Of a DNA stretch of 64,000 nucleotides, positions 20,347 to 29,050 are shown in pieces. The DNA is taken from NCBI RefSeq assembly GCF_041276405.1, contig NZ_JBGGGT010000002.1, positions 3,714,501 to 3,778,500 of the forward strand. The letters are read 5' to 3'. Under the pieces are notes generated by a model. The model made no database searches. It was not told the origin of the DNA and was given only the letters and a program-made list of their open reading frames with translations. The position numbers and the translations under genes were made by a program. This stretch comes from Microvirga sp. TS319 (GTDB lineage Bacteria > Pseudomonadota > Alphaproteobacteria > Rhizobiales > Beijerinckiaceae). Numbering within the stretch: position 1 is the stretch's first letter; each line of letters starts with the position of its first letter.

Positions 20347-22107
20347 TCAATTGCCGATGGCCACGCCCTCGCGGCGGCTGTCGGCGCCACCGGACAGACC
20401 CGTCGGGGCCACCACGATCGCCTGAATGCCGGAATTCATCTCGATCGCCTTGACCTCGTGCCCCTTGGCCTCGAGAGCCGCTTTCCAGGTTTCCGCCTCG
20501 GTGCCGGCTTCGATCTCCGTGGGACCGTTGCGGCTGCCCACATTCGGCAGATCGACCGCCACTTGCGGGTCGAGCTTCCAGTCCAGGATGGCGACGAGGG
20601 TCTTGGTCACGTAGCTGATGATCTGGCTCCCTCCGGGCGAGCCCACGACGGCATAGAGTTTGCCGTTGCCGTCCAGCACGATCGTCGGAGCCATGGAGCT
20701 GCGCGGACGCTTGCCGGGCTCGACCCGATTGGCCACCGGCTTTCCGTCCTCGTTGGGCGCGAAATTGAAATCGGTGAGCTCGTTGTTGAGGAGGAAGCCA
20801 CTCCTAGTCATGAGGCGGGCGCCGAACCCGTCCTCGATGGTGGTGGTCATCGCCACGGCATTGCCTTCGCGGTCGACCACCGAGATGTGGCTCGTACCGA
20901 ACTCGATCCCGTCGGAGGGAGCGAAGCGGAATTGCGTCTTCTGAAACGGCGGATCGCCGGCCTTCGCCCGGCCCATGGAGCGGTCAGGGCTCACCAGGGC
21001 GGCACGGCTCCTGAGGTAATCCGGATCGACAAGGCCGCGGACCGGGACGCTCACGAAGGCCGGATCGCCGAGATAAAGAGCCCGGTCGGCGAAGGCGAGG
21101 CGCCCGGCCTCGGCCAGCCAATGCACCGCGTCGGGGCCGGGCTTCATCGCCGCCATGTCCTGGGTCTCGAGCACGCTCATGATCTGCTGGACCGCCACGG
21201 CTCCGGAGCTCGGCGGACCCATGCCGCAGATCCGGTAAGTGCGATAAGGGCCACAGACCGGCGCTCTCTCCTCGACCCTGTAGGTCCTGAGATCCTCCAG
21301 GGTCATGTCACCCGGATTGCCGGTATGGCGCGTGACCGTCGCAACGATGTCGGCCGCAATATCGCCCGTGTAGAAAACATCCGCTCCTTTTTCGGCGATG
21401 TCACGAAGGGTCCTGGCGAAAGCCGGGTTCTTCAGGACAGTGCCGACAGGCTTCGGCGTACCGTCCGCCTGATAGAAATAGGCGCGGGCAATCGGGTCGT
21501 TCTGGAGATACTTTTCCTGGCCGAGGAGCCCGTTGAGCCGCGGCGAAATCGTGAAACCGTCCTCTGCGAGGCGCAGTGCCGGCGCGATGACCTGGGGCCA
21601 GGGCAGCTTGCCCCAACGCCCATGCGCCGTTTCCAGCAGACGAAGCGTGCCGGGGACGCCGACGGAGCGGCCGCCGACCACGGCATCGTAGAACTTCATC
21701 GGCTTGCCGTCGGGCCCTAGAAACCGCTCCGGCTTCGCGGCAGCGGGCGCCGTCTCTCGCCCGTCCAGCGTCACGAGGTTCGTTTTGTCCCAATAGAGCA
21801 GGAATGCGCCGCCGCCGATGCCCGAACTCTGCGGCTCCACGAGGTTGAGAACGAGCTGCACGGCGACCGCAGCGTCGACTGCGCTTCCTCCAGCCGCGAG
21901 GATCTCCCGTCCGGCCTGTGCGGCCAATGGATTGGCTGCCGCGACCATATCGCGGGTGGACGTGCCGGCCTGCTTCGTGATGCGTCCCGTCGAGGCTTCG
22001 GGAGCAGGAGCCTCGGTCTGGGCCTGCACACCAGATCCCCAAAGAGGCGCCAGGGCCAGAAGGCCCGCGCCGATAACACGTTGCCAGGAAAAAGCACGAT
22101 TGGTCAT
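20347..22107 (-). CDS. ggt: Gamma-glutamyltranspeptidase
   Basis: The 586-residue periplasmic enzyme hydrolyses or transfers the gamma-glutamyl group of glutathione and related compounds. A signal peptide ends near residue 30 (GVQAQ). The family opening DMVAAANPLAAQAGREILAA is present. The autocleavage site and nucleophile is Thr405 in FGTSHISVVD, followed by the small-subunit motif TTTIEDGFGARL. The C-terminus has the gly-rich GSPGGSQIISYV loop. The gene sits between the chemoreceptor and the methanethiol oxidase operon, with 208 bp and 267 bp gaps, so it is probably its own transcription unit. Confidence 0.95.
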   Translation of the reverse strand: MTNRAFSWQRVIGAGLLALAPLWGSGVQAQTEAPAPEASTGRITKQAGTSTRDMVAAANPLAAQAGREILAAGGSAVDAAVAVQLVLNLVEPQSSGIGGGAFLLYWDKTNLVTLDGRETAPAAAKPERFLGPDGKPMKFYDAVVGGRSVGVPGTLRLLETAHGRWGKLPWPQVIAPALRLAEDGFTISPRLNGLLGQEKYLQNDPIARAYFYQADGTPKPVGTVLKNPAFARTLRDIAEKGADVFYTGDIAADIVATVTRHTGNPGDMTLEDLRTYRVEERAPVCGPYRTYRICGMGPPSSGAVAVQQIMSVLETQDMAAMKPGPDAVHWLAEAGRLAFADRALYLGDPAFVSVPVRGLVDPDYLRSRAALVSPDRSMGRAKAGDPPFQKTQFRFAPSDGIEFGTSHISVVDREGNAVAMTTTIEDGFGARLMTRSGFLLNNELTDFNFAPNEDGKPVANRVEPGKRPRSSMAPTIVLDGNGKLYAVVGSPGGSQIISYVTKTLVAILDWKLDPQVAVDLPNVGSRNGPTEIEAGTEAETWKAALEAKGHEVKAIEMNSGIQAIVVAPTGLSGGADSRREGVAIGN

Positions 22108-22285
22108 AGAGCGGTCCTCACGAAGGATGCAGCCGACATGAGGAGCATAGCAGCAGGTTCAGGGTGGAGGAAACTCCGCTGCGTTCGACGGATCACCCTC
22201 TCTCGTCTGATGGCCGGAGGTTTCGACTTCACCCCGGGGAAAAGCGTTAGAGGCATCCCTCCTGTCACGGCACAGGAACTTTCTC

Positions 22286-22333
22286 GCGCATCGTGCGAAA
22301 CAGTGGTCCGGATTTTTCGCAAGAACGATGCGC
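22286..22333. repeat. Intergenic palindromic repeat, one module
   Basis: A 48-bp dyad beginning GCGCATCGTGCGAAA and ending AACGATGCGC, with the internal CAGTGGTCCGG core of the family. It lies 42 bp downstream of the FAD oxidase stop. Confidence 0.75.
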
Positions 22334-22374
22334 TTCTTTCCAAGAAGGAAGCACCGGCGCCCTTCCAGGACGGG

Positions 22375-23799
22375 TTACTGTGCTGGCCGGATGTTCTGGT
22401 TCATCCGAAACATGTTCCGGGGGTCATAGCGTCCCTTGATTTGAGCCAGGCGGGGATAGTTCGCGCCATAGACCTTCTCGATCCGATCGGCTTCGTCCTC
22501 CGGCATGAAGTTGACATAGGCGCTCCCCGTCGCGAACGGCTCGGTCGCCCGGAACAGGTTCCGTGCCCAGGCAATGCAGGCAGTGTCGTCCTTGTTCTCG
22601 CGCCAGCGGGTATGGACGTTCATGACGAAATGAGCCGTCCGCTGCGGGTAGGCAGTGGCATCGGGCGCGATCTGGCTCATCGCGCCGCCCACGTGAGCGA
22701 TGAACAACTCGCATTCGTTGCCCGGCAGGGCACGAACCGCCTGGGTGATCAGATCGAGCGCTCCGTCTTCGAGCGTCTCGAAGTCATGGCTTTTCCAGTA
22801 GTTGCGGGCGCCGGTCGTCAGAAGCGGATCGAAGGCCGCCTGCCAGTCCACGAACCGGTGCGGGCCCACGACGTCGGCGATGGGATTGCCGAGCGAGCGG
22901 AGTTTCTGCGTAACCCTCTCACCTTCGGAAAGATCGCCAGCGTAGCACATGGCGAAGATCAGGACCTCCCGCCCATGCCATTCCGCCGGCAGGAACGGGA
23001 GCGGCGGCGCCCTGCGCATCACCACCCAGCACGTGAGTTCCTCGGGGGCGTCGGTCACGGCCTCGCGGTAGGACCTGAGCATGTCACCCGCTTGGTCGAA
23101 AGGATGCACCACGAGTCCGGACAGGACCTCAGGCCCGACCGGGTGCAGGTTGAATTCGAAGGAGGTGGCGATTCCGAAATTCCCGCCGCCGCCGCGGATC
23201 GCCCAAAACAGGTCCGGATTTTCCTCCGCGCTCGCCCGCAGAAGCCGGCCGTCGGCGGTGACCACATCGGCCGAGACGAGGTTGTCGATGGTCAGACCGT
23301 ACTTGCGGGTCAGCCAGCCGAAACCGCCGCCAAGGGTCAGGCCCGAGATTCCGGTCGTCGAATTGATTCCCGTCGGCACGGCAAGCCCGAAGGCCTGCGT
23401 CTCCCTGTCGACATCGCCCAGCGTTGCGCCGGGTCCGACCCATGCCCGCCTGATCGCGGGATCGACGCGAACCGAGTTCATCGGCGAGAGATCGATCATC
23501 AGGCCGCCTTCGCACACGGCGTTGCCGGCGATGTTGTGCCCGCCGCCGCGCACGGCGACGACGAGATCGCGCTCGCGCGCAAAATCGACGGAGCGCATGA
23601 CGTCGGCCGCCCCGTGGCAGCGCACGATCAGGCCCGGAGAACGGTCTACCATGCCGTTCCAGATGCTGCGCGCCATGTCATACCCGTCCTCGTCCTTGGC
23701 CAGGGCCGAGCCGCGCAAGCCTTCCTTCAGGGTCAGCAATGCCTCCGGCGGGATGAACGCCGTCTGGCCGCTGATCGTCGCAATCGAGAGCGTCGTCAT
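22375..23799 (-). CDS. FAD-linked (berberine bridge enzyme-like) oxidase
   Basis: The 474-residue flavoprotein has a PCMH-type FAD domain with His88 in RGGGHNIAGN, the usual site of covalent FAD attachment. The loop GINSTTGISGLTLGGG lacks the cysteine of bicovalent members. A C-terminal BBE motif (YGANYPRLAQIKGRYDPRNM) completes the family pattern. ATG 23799 is chosen over 23835 because AAGGAAAG lies just upstream. It is the last gene of the mtoX-SCO operon, 32 bp after the SCO gene. The substrate is unknown; relatives oxidise sugars, alcohols or lactams. No signal peptide is evident, unlike its two operon partners. Confidence 0.92.
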   Translation of the reverse strand: MTTLSIATISGQTAFIPPEALLTLKEGLRGSALAKDEDGYDMARSIWNGMVDRSPGLIVRCHGAADVMRSVDFARERDLVVAVRGGGHNIAGNAVCEGGLMIDLSPMNSVRVDPAIRRAWVGPGATLGDVDRETQAFGLAVPTGINSTTGISGLTLGGGFGWLTRKYGLTIDNLVSADVVTADGRLLRASAEENPDLFWAIRGGGGNFGIATSFEFNLHPVGPEVLSGLVVHPFDQAGDMLRSYREAVTDAPEELTCWVVMRRAPPLPFLPAEWHGREVLIFAMCYAGDLSEGERVTQKLRSLGNPIADVVGPHRFVDWQAAFDPLLTTGARNYWKSHDFETLEDGALDLITQAVRALPGNECELFIAHVGGAMSQIAPDATAYPQRTAHFVMNVHTRWRENKDDTACIAWARNLFRATEPFATGSAYVNFMPEDEADRIEKVYGANYPRLAQIKGRYDPRNMFRMNQNIRPAQ

Positions 23800-23831
23800 C
23801 TGACTTTCCTTCCAGGTGGGAGGTGCAGAAC

Positions 23832-24572
23832 TCACCTCGTTGGGGACATGCGTCGGTCATGCTGCTCCTCGTCGAGGATCAGAGTCCTGATGTCGTTGAG
23901 CACCAGCTCCGGATCGAGGAAGTCCAGGCTGTAGATGTTGCGAACCTGCCCCGACGGATCGATCAGGAAGACCCGCAGGATATGGGCAAGAGGACCGGTG
24001 CTGCTGGGCTCTGTCTTCGGCATGACGGGCTGGTCGTAGGCCGCGAGGATCGGCTGGAGCTGCTTTTGGTCCACCGTGGTCACATAGAGCCATTCCGGCG
24101 CATTCGGGTCGACAGAGCGCCAGTGACCCGCATAGTCGGCCATCACATCGGGCGTGTCGTGCTCAGGATCGAAGCTCATGGAGACGAGCCGCAGCCTGCG
24201 AGCGATTCCGGGGTTTCCGGCCGCGAGGTCCTGCAGCTGAGACAGGCGCAACGAGGCCGTCGGGCAGACGTCGCCACACCGGGTATAGATGAACGCCAGA
24301 ATCGAGATTCGACCCCGCATCAGCTCGGCCAGATCGTGCCCCCGTCCCAGTTCGTCGAGAACGCCGCCCCCCGCCGCCGGCTTGATCGCCGGGAGCCGGT
24401 ACGTTCCAGGCTCCGCGAGAGGAAAGGCATAGTCGGTGCTCGGACCGGCGACCATACTCCCGGCACTTTGGCTTCCGGGGCTTTCCTGATGACCGTCATG
24501 GGCGCTCGCCCCGGGCGCTCCGGCCAGGAGCACGAAGCAGACGAGCATGCGTGCGGCACAGGTGTCGATCAT
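23832..24572 (-). CDS. SCO1/SenC-family copper chaperone
   Basis: This 246-residue thioredoxin-fold protein has an N-terminal signal sequence (MLVCFVLLAGAPGASA), copper-binding Cys99 and Cys103 in TRCGDVCP, and the third ligand His197 in GPLAHILRVFLID. SCO proteins insert copper into periplasmic enzymes. It follows the methanethiol oxidase gene by 19 bp. A SCO gene beside mtoX is the arrangement described for copper-dependent methanethiol oxidase, so metalation of MtoX is the likely job rather than cytochrome oxidase assembly. Confidence 0.92.
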   Translation of the reverse strand: MIDTCAARMLVCFVLLAGAPGASAHDGHQESPGSQSAGSMVAGPSTDYAFPLAEPGTYRLPAIKPAAGGGVLDELGRGHDLAELMRGRISILAFIYTRCGDVCPTASLRLSQLQDLAAGNPGIARRLRLVSMSFDPEHDTPDVMADYAGHWRSVDPNAPEWLYVTTVDQKQLQPILAAYDQPVMPKTEPSSTGPLAHILRVFLIDPSGQVRNIYSLDFLDPELVLNDIRTLILDEEQHDRRMSPTR

Positions 24573-24591
24573 GGACCGCCTCTCTTCGTCG

Positions 24592-25947
24592 TCAGCTCGG
24601 GTACAGGCTCCGCGAGCCGAACTGCATGATGTGCGGCCTGCCGAGCTTCTCGGCCATGAAGTCGATCTCGAAACGCGGGGCGAGCTGCTGGCCGTCCCAG
24701 CTATAGGCTTTCAGGAATTGCTCGTTGTCCTGACCCGTCTTGTCCCAGTTCGCGAGCAGGGAGCTGGTGTAATAGAGCCGCGTCCCGTCCCAGCTCTGCG
24801 ACACCATGTTGACCTGGCTGCCGATCTTCTTCTCATAGATCTGCTTCGGCTTATGGGGATCCGACACGTCGAAGACCCGGGTCATGCCATCCATGAAAGT
24901 GTCGACGAAGAGCGTCCTGTCGTCGGCGCTCAGGCTGATGTCCACGGGAACGGGCATCTCGGAGGGGGTCCCGATATCGGCAACCGCGCTCGCCTTCCAC
25001 GCGCCGTCCCGGTCTTCGTAGACGAGCCAGATCTTGGAGGTGAGCGCCGTCGAGGTGAAGGCGTAGTTGTTGTACGGTCCCCAGGCCCAACGAATTTCCA
25101 GCGGGGCTCCCGGGACGTGAAAGACCTTCTTCGGCTTGCGGCCATGGAAGTCCCACAGCACCATGGTCTGGCCGAAGTGCTTCATCGCCTCCTGGTCTTT
25201 GACGAGATCTCCGAGAGGACGCATGTAGTTGTCGCGGCCGGTGAACGACGAGGTGAGCATGACGTTCTTGCGCGGCAGAACGCGGGCGTCGTAGCCATAA
25301 CCATCGGCGATCGTCTCCACTTCCGCTCCCTGGGCGTCGGCGGCGGTCGGCATCCAATGGGTCGCGACATACGCGCCATCGTTGGAATATTCGACGAGCG
25401 CCGTCCGGCCGCTGCCGTCCTTGTTCGAGAGGGCCGAGATCAGGACGCGCCCCGGCAGCGCATAGGCCCCGTGCGGCCCGACGGCGCCGCCCGACTTTTC
25501 AGTGAAGTCATCGATCGTCTTCAGGAGCTTCGGATTTGCCGGATCGCTTGCAATGTCGAAAATGTAGATCCGGCTGTCGTCGAGGCCAGCCATCCATAAA
25601 TACCGCCGGTCGTCGGTGAAGCCGCCGTGATGAGCTTCGCCGCGGCCGCCAATGGAATCGACGTCGATGACCTTGCCGAAACTGGGAGAATCCTTGCGCA
25701 CATCGACAGTCACGATCTTGTCGGAGCCATCTCCGACGCCCTCGACGCCAAGGGTCCAGACATAGACGAACTCTTCCTCGCCCGTAATCTTGGCCATATA
25801 CGGAGATTGACAGGTCTCATCGGCAAAAGCCGTGCTCTCCGCCATGCCGAAGCACAGGATCGGCGCGCTCGCGAGCAGCACCCGGAGGATGCGGTTGCGG
25901 GAGGAGGTTACGGATACGTCCCGGAGCGGAGCCGTTACCCTGTTCAT
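24592..25947 (-). CDS. mtoX: Selenium-binding protein 56 family, probable methanethiol oxidase
   Basis: The 451-residue product belongs to the SBP56 family, whose bacterial periplasmic members oxidise methanethiol to formaldehyde, sulfide and peroxide. ATG 25947 follows AGGAG; the longer frame to 26217 is rejected because it lacks a ribosome-binding site and its extra residues look non-coding. An export signal with a hydrophobic stretch (LRVLLASAPILCFGMA) precedes mature sequence starting near ADETCQSPYM. The signature HHGGFTDDRRYLWMAGLDDS and the late VDTFMDGMTRVFDVSDPHKP fit the family beta-propeller. It heads an operon with a SCO chaperone and an FAD oxidase and is divergent from a GlxA-type regulator. 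A MauG homologue, reported beside some mtoX genes, is absent here. Confidence 0.9.
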   Translation of the reverse strand: MNRVTAPLRDVSVTSSRNRILRVLLASAPILCFGMAESTAFADETCQSPYMAKITGEEEFVYVWTLGVEGVGDGSDKIVTVDVRKDSPSFGKVIDVDSIGGRGEAHHGGFTDDRRYLWMAGLDDSRIYIFDIASDPANPKLLKTIDDFTEKSGGAVGPHGAYALPGRVLISALSNKDGSGRTALVEYSNDGAYVATHWMPTAADAQGAEVETIADGYGYDARVLPRKNVMLTSSFTGRDNYMRPLGDLVKDQEAMKHFGQTMVLWDFHGRKPKKVFHVPGAPLEIRWAWGPYNNYAFTSTALTSKIWLVYEDRDGAWKASAVADIGTPSEMPVPVDISLSADDRTLFVDTFMDGMTRVFDVSDPHKPKQIYEKKIGSQVNMVSQSWDGTRLYYTSSLLANWDKTGQDNEQFLKAYSWDGQQLAPRFEIDFMAEKLGRPHIMQFGSRSLYPS

Positions 25948-26110
25948 GGCCTTCTCCTCTTCTCGCCTTTGACGCCCAATCCGGCTTTTGAATGCCTGTG
26001 CTGCGCCACACGTCTTGAACGGGAAGATCCGACTCTGCCCCGGGATTGCCTTGCCGAGGAGCGGCGATCGTGACAACGTGCCGGGGTAAGACTGCCAAGG
26101 AGAGTCCCCG

Positions 26111-27187
26111 ATGCTCCACGTGGCTGTTCTGTTTCTCGATGGTGGATGCGCCTCGACGGCCCTTCTGCCGATGGAGGTCTTTCGCAGCGCCGGCGTGCTT
26201 TGGAACCTGCTCAACAATCAGGCGCCGGATGCCCGCTTCCGCGTGACGACGGCCTCTGCTGGAGGCGAGCCGGCCGTGACGGACCGGCTGGTCTCCCTCA
26301 CCCCAGCCTGCGCCCTGGAGACGCTCGAACGCCCGGACATCGTCTTCGTCCCCGCAGGTGGCCTGCCCCTCGAGACGCTGATGCGCACCGGCTACGTCAT
26401 CGACTCAGTGATGGAGCGAAATGCGCGCGTCATTCCCTGGCTGCGCCGGTGGGCTGCGCAGGGCTCGAAAATCGCAGGCGTCTGCTCGGGCGTGGCCCTG
26501 CTGGCCGAGGCCGGCCTTCTCGAGGGCAAGCGCGCGACGACCCACTGGGCGTTGGCCGACATCTATCGGCAGCGTTTCCCGAACGTGGACTGGCAGCCGG
26601 AATACCTCATCACCGATGCAGGCGATGTCTTCTGCGGCGGCGGCATCAACTCGGCGGCCGACTTGAGCCTCTATCTGGTCGAGCGGTTCGGCAGCCGGGA
26701 CCTGGCCCTGGAATGCGCCAAGGCTCTTCTGATCGAGATGCCGCGGACTTGGCAGGTCGCCTTTGCCGATCTGGCGCTGCGCACGAGCCACAACGATGAG
26801 AGCATCCGGCTCGCTCAGGACTGGCTGCACCGCCATTATCAGCGGCCTGTCAGCGTGGATGCGGTTGCCGCCCGCGTCGGCATGAGCCCCCGCAACTTCG
26901 TCCGGCGCTTCAAGGATGCCACCGGACAAACGCCATTGAGCTACATCCATTGCATTCGGGTGGCCCTGGCCAAGAGATTGCTGGAGGACGGAGGTCAGAC
27001 CGTTCAGGAGGTGGGCCAGACCGTCGGCTACGAGGACCAGGCCTTTTTCCGGGGGCTGTTCAAGCGCCACACCGGCATCTGTCCGACCGAATACCGAACC
27101 CGGTTCGGCACGCTGCCCATCGCCCGTCCGGGCGACAGGACGGTCTCCGGAGGAGGTGCGCTCAAGCCCGCCGATGCCCGGCGCTGA
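26111..27187 (+). CDS. GlxA-type transcriptional regulator (DJ-1/PfpI plus AraC)
   Basis: The 358-residue protein has an N-terminal DJ-1/PfpI-like domain, with Cys in KIAGVCSGVALLAEAG at the nucleophile-elbow position, and a C-terminal AraC DNA-binding domain (VDAVAARVGMSPRNFVRRFK, then VQEVGQTVGYEDQAFFRGLF). AAGGAGAG lies 7 nt before the ATG. It is divergent from mtoX across 163 bp and is probably its regulator. The ligand is unknown. Confidence 0.92.
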   Translation: MLHVAVLFLDGGCASTALLPMEVFRSAGVLWNLLNNQAPDARFRVTTASAGGEPAVTDRLVSLTPACALETLERPDIVFVPAGGLPLETLMRTGYVIDSVMERNARVIPWLRRWAAQGSKIAGVCSGVALLAEAGLLEGKRATTHWALADIYRQRFPNVDWQPEYLITDAGDVFCGGGINSAADLSLYLVERFGSRDLALECAKALLIEMPRTWQVAFADLALRTSHNDESIRLAQDWLHRHYQRPVSVDAVAARVGMSPRNFVRRFKDATGQTPLSYIHCIRVALAKRLLEDGGQTVQEVGQTVGYEDQAFFRGLFKRHTGICPTEYRTRFGTLPIARPGDRTVSGGGALKPADARR

Positions 27188-27253
27188 CCCCATCTCCGGT
27201 ACGCGACGGGATGAGGGAGTCTGGCCGGGCGACCGCCCATTCTGGAGCCTGGT

Positions 27254-28282
27254 TCAAGGGCCTCGACGTGCGATGTCGAGGAGTGCTGCCGAACGATCGG
27301 GTGCAGGTCCGAGCACGATCTCGTTCTGCAATGGCCTCCCGTCGAAGAAGGCCGCAATGTTGGACAGGACCGTATCCATCTTGCCCACGAACGAATCCCA
27401 GGTTCCGGCCGCGATGTGAGGCGTCAGGACCGTGTTGGGCAGGAGGGCCAACGGGTGGTTTGCCGTCACGGGCTCCGTTTCGAAAACGTCAATGCCTGCA
27501 GCACCGGGCCGACCCTCCTTCAGGGCCGCCGCAAGAGCGTCTTCGTCCACGATCCCGCCACGCGCGGTGTTGATGAGGATGGAGTTGGGCTTCATCAGAG
27601 AGAGTTCGTCGCGCCCGATCAGGTTGCGGGTGTCCGAGGTCAGCGGCAGATGAAGAGTGACCACGTCGGCCTCGCGCAGAATGCGGTCGAGGGATGCGGG
27701 CGCGAGCCCGAGCTCCTCCTCACGTTCGGGCGGCAGGCGCACGTTCGGATCGGCGTAGAGACCCTTCGTCCGAAAACCTCTGAAGCGCTCGGCTGCTGCC
27801 TGGCCGATGCGGCCCATTCCAACATACCCGACCGTTTTGCCTGCAAGTTCCATGGAAACCGGTCGCAGGCTATTGGCGTGCCAGCGACCGGTCCGAAGTT
27901 CCGGGTCGGCGAAGGTCAGGCGCCGTGCCGCGGCGAGCGCCAGCATGACCGCATGTTCCGCGACCCCGATGGTTCCGGCCGTGCTGACCGCGAGGCGGAT
28001 GCCGCGCTCGGCCAGCGCCGACACGTCCACGGTGTCGTGATAGCCGACGCCTTGGTGCTGGACGAAGCGCAGGCGAGGAGCCGCCTCGATGGTTCGGCGC
28101 GTCAGGCGCGTTGCGGCCGCGATGATCGCTTCGCATTCGCGGACCTTGGCGACGCGCTCCCCGTCGTCATCCCTGTCCAGGAGGACAAGCTCCAGGGACG
28201 GCGGCTTCAAACGCTGCATGAGGTCGTAGATCTCAGGCGTGCCGAGGCTGTTGTAGAAGACCTTGACGACGGACGATGCCAT
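27254..28282 (-). CDS. D-2-hydroxyacid dehydrogenase, NAD-dependent
   Basis: The 342-residue enzyme reduces 2-oxo acids or oxidises D-2-hydroxy acids. The nucleotide-binding motif is VGYVGMGRIGQAAAERF, and the catalytic triad is Arg in NTARGGIVDE, Glu in DVFETEP and His in LTPHIAAG. It is the last gene of the sugar-acid operon, 33 bp after the RraA-like gene, so it probably acts on the 2-oxo or hydroxy acid made by the upstream dehydratase and aldolase. The exact substrate is not determinable. Confidence 0.92.
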   Translation of the reverse strand: MASSVVKVFYNSLGTPEIYDLMQRLKPPSLELVLLDRDDDGERVAKVRECEAIIAAATRLTRRTIEAAPRLRFVQHQGVGYHDTVDVSALAERGIRLAVSTAGTIGVAEHAVMLALAAARRLTFADPELRTGRWHANSLRPVSMELAGKTVGYVGMGRIGQAAAERFRGFRTKGLYADPNVRLPPEREEELGLAPASLDRILREADVVTLHLPLTSDTRNLIGRDELSLMKPNSILINTARGGIVDEDALAAALKEGRPGAAGIDVFETEPVTANHPLALLPNTVLTPHIAAGTWDSFVGKMDTVLSNIAAFFDGRPLQNEIVLGPAPDRSAALLDIARRGP

Positions 28283-28315
28283 TCCTGCCGGCTCCTGTTG
28301 CTGACGAGACCTCGG

Positions 28316-29032
28316 TCAGCGTCTGTTGACCTCGCGCCATGCGGCAAAGTCGGTCAGGGTCTGAGGATCGGTGGCGGGATAGAGGCCCAGGATCGAGCGG
28401 CCCTTCAACACCTCCTCCTGAACGAAATCCTCGAAGGCCGTCATCTCGACGGTCTCGTTCGCAATCTCGTCGGCGAGGTGCGCCGGGATCACCACCACGC
28501 CCTCGCCGTCTCCGACGACGACATCACCCGGCCAGACCGGCACGTCGCCGCAGCCGATCGGCACATTGATGTCGAGGGCCTGATGATGCGTGAGGTTCGT
28601 GGGGGCCGAAGGACGGTTGTGATAGGCCGGGATATCGAGACGGGCGATCTCCGGCGAATCCCGGAAGCCGCCATCGGTCACCACGCCGGCCACGCCGCGC
28701 TTCATAAGGCGGGACACCAGGATGCCGCCGGCCGATGCCGCACGCGCATCCTTGCGGCTGTCGATGACCATGACGGCGCCGGGAGGGCATTCCTCGACGG
28801 CCTTGCGCTGCGGGTGAGCGCGGTCCTGGAACACGCTGATCGGGTTCAGATCCTCGCGGGCCGGAATGTAGCGCAGGGTGAAGGCCTCCCCCACCATGGT
28901 GCCGAGACCGGGATTGAGCGGGCGGACATCCTGGATGAACTGGTTGCGCAGGCCGCGCTTGTAGAGAGCGGTGCAGAGCGTCGCGGTGCTGACGCCTTTG
29001 AGCTTCTCACGGGTTTCGGGGTTCAGGGCCAT
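28316..29032 (-). CDS. RraA-like aldolase/lyase family protein
   Basis: The 238-residue protein carries the RraA/HMG-aldolase pattern: GDVVVGDGEGVVVIP and the GGFRDSPEI region that binds the carboxylate and metal in 4-hydroxy-4-methyl-2-oxoglutarate aldolases. ATG 29032 (GGAG 8 nt upstream) is preferred to an in-frame TTG at 29047. Position between a sugar-acid dehydratase and a hydroxyacid dehydrogenase points to cleavage or processing of a 2-keto-3-deoxy sugar acid, not RNase E control. Spacing to both neighbours is under 35 bp. Confidence 0.88.
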   Translation of the reverse strand: MALNPETREKLKGVSTATLCTALYKRGLRNQFIQDVRPLNPGLGTMVGEAFTLRYIPAREDLNPISVFQDRAHPQRKAVEECPPGAVMVIDSRKDARAASAGGILVSRLMKRGVAGVVTDGGFRDSPEIARLDIPAYHNRPSAPTNLTHHQALDINVPIGCGDVPVWPGDVVVGDGEGVVVIPAHLADEIANETVEMTAFEDFVQEEVLKGRSILGLYPATDPQTLTDFAAWREVNRR

Positions 29033-29050
29033 GGTGCTTGTCTCCAATCG

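Noticed and set aside
28316..29032. RraA as regulator of RNase E
   Set aside because: The operon context and aldolase-type motifs favour a metabolic member of the superfamily.
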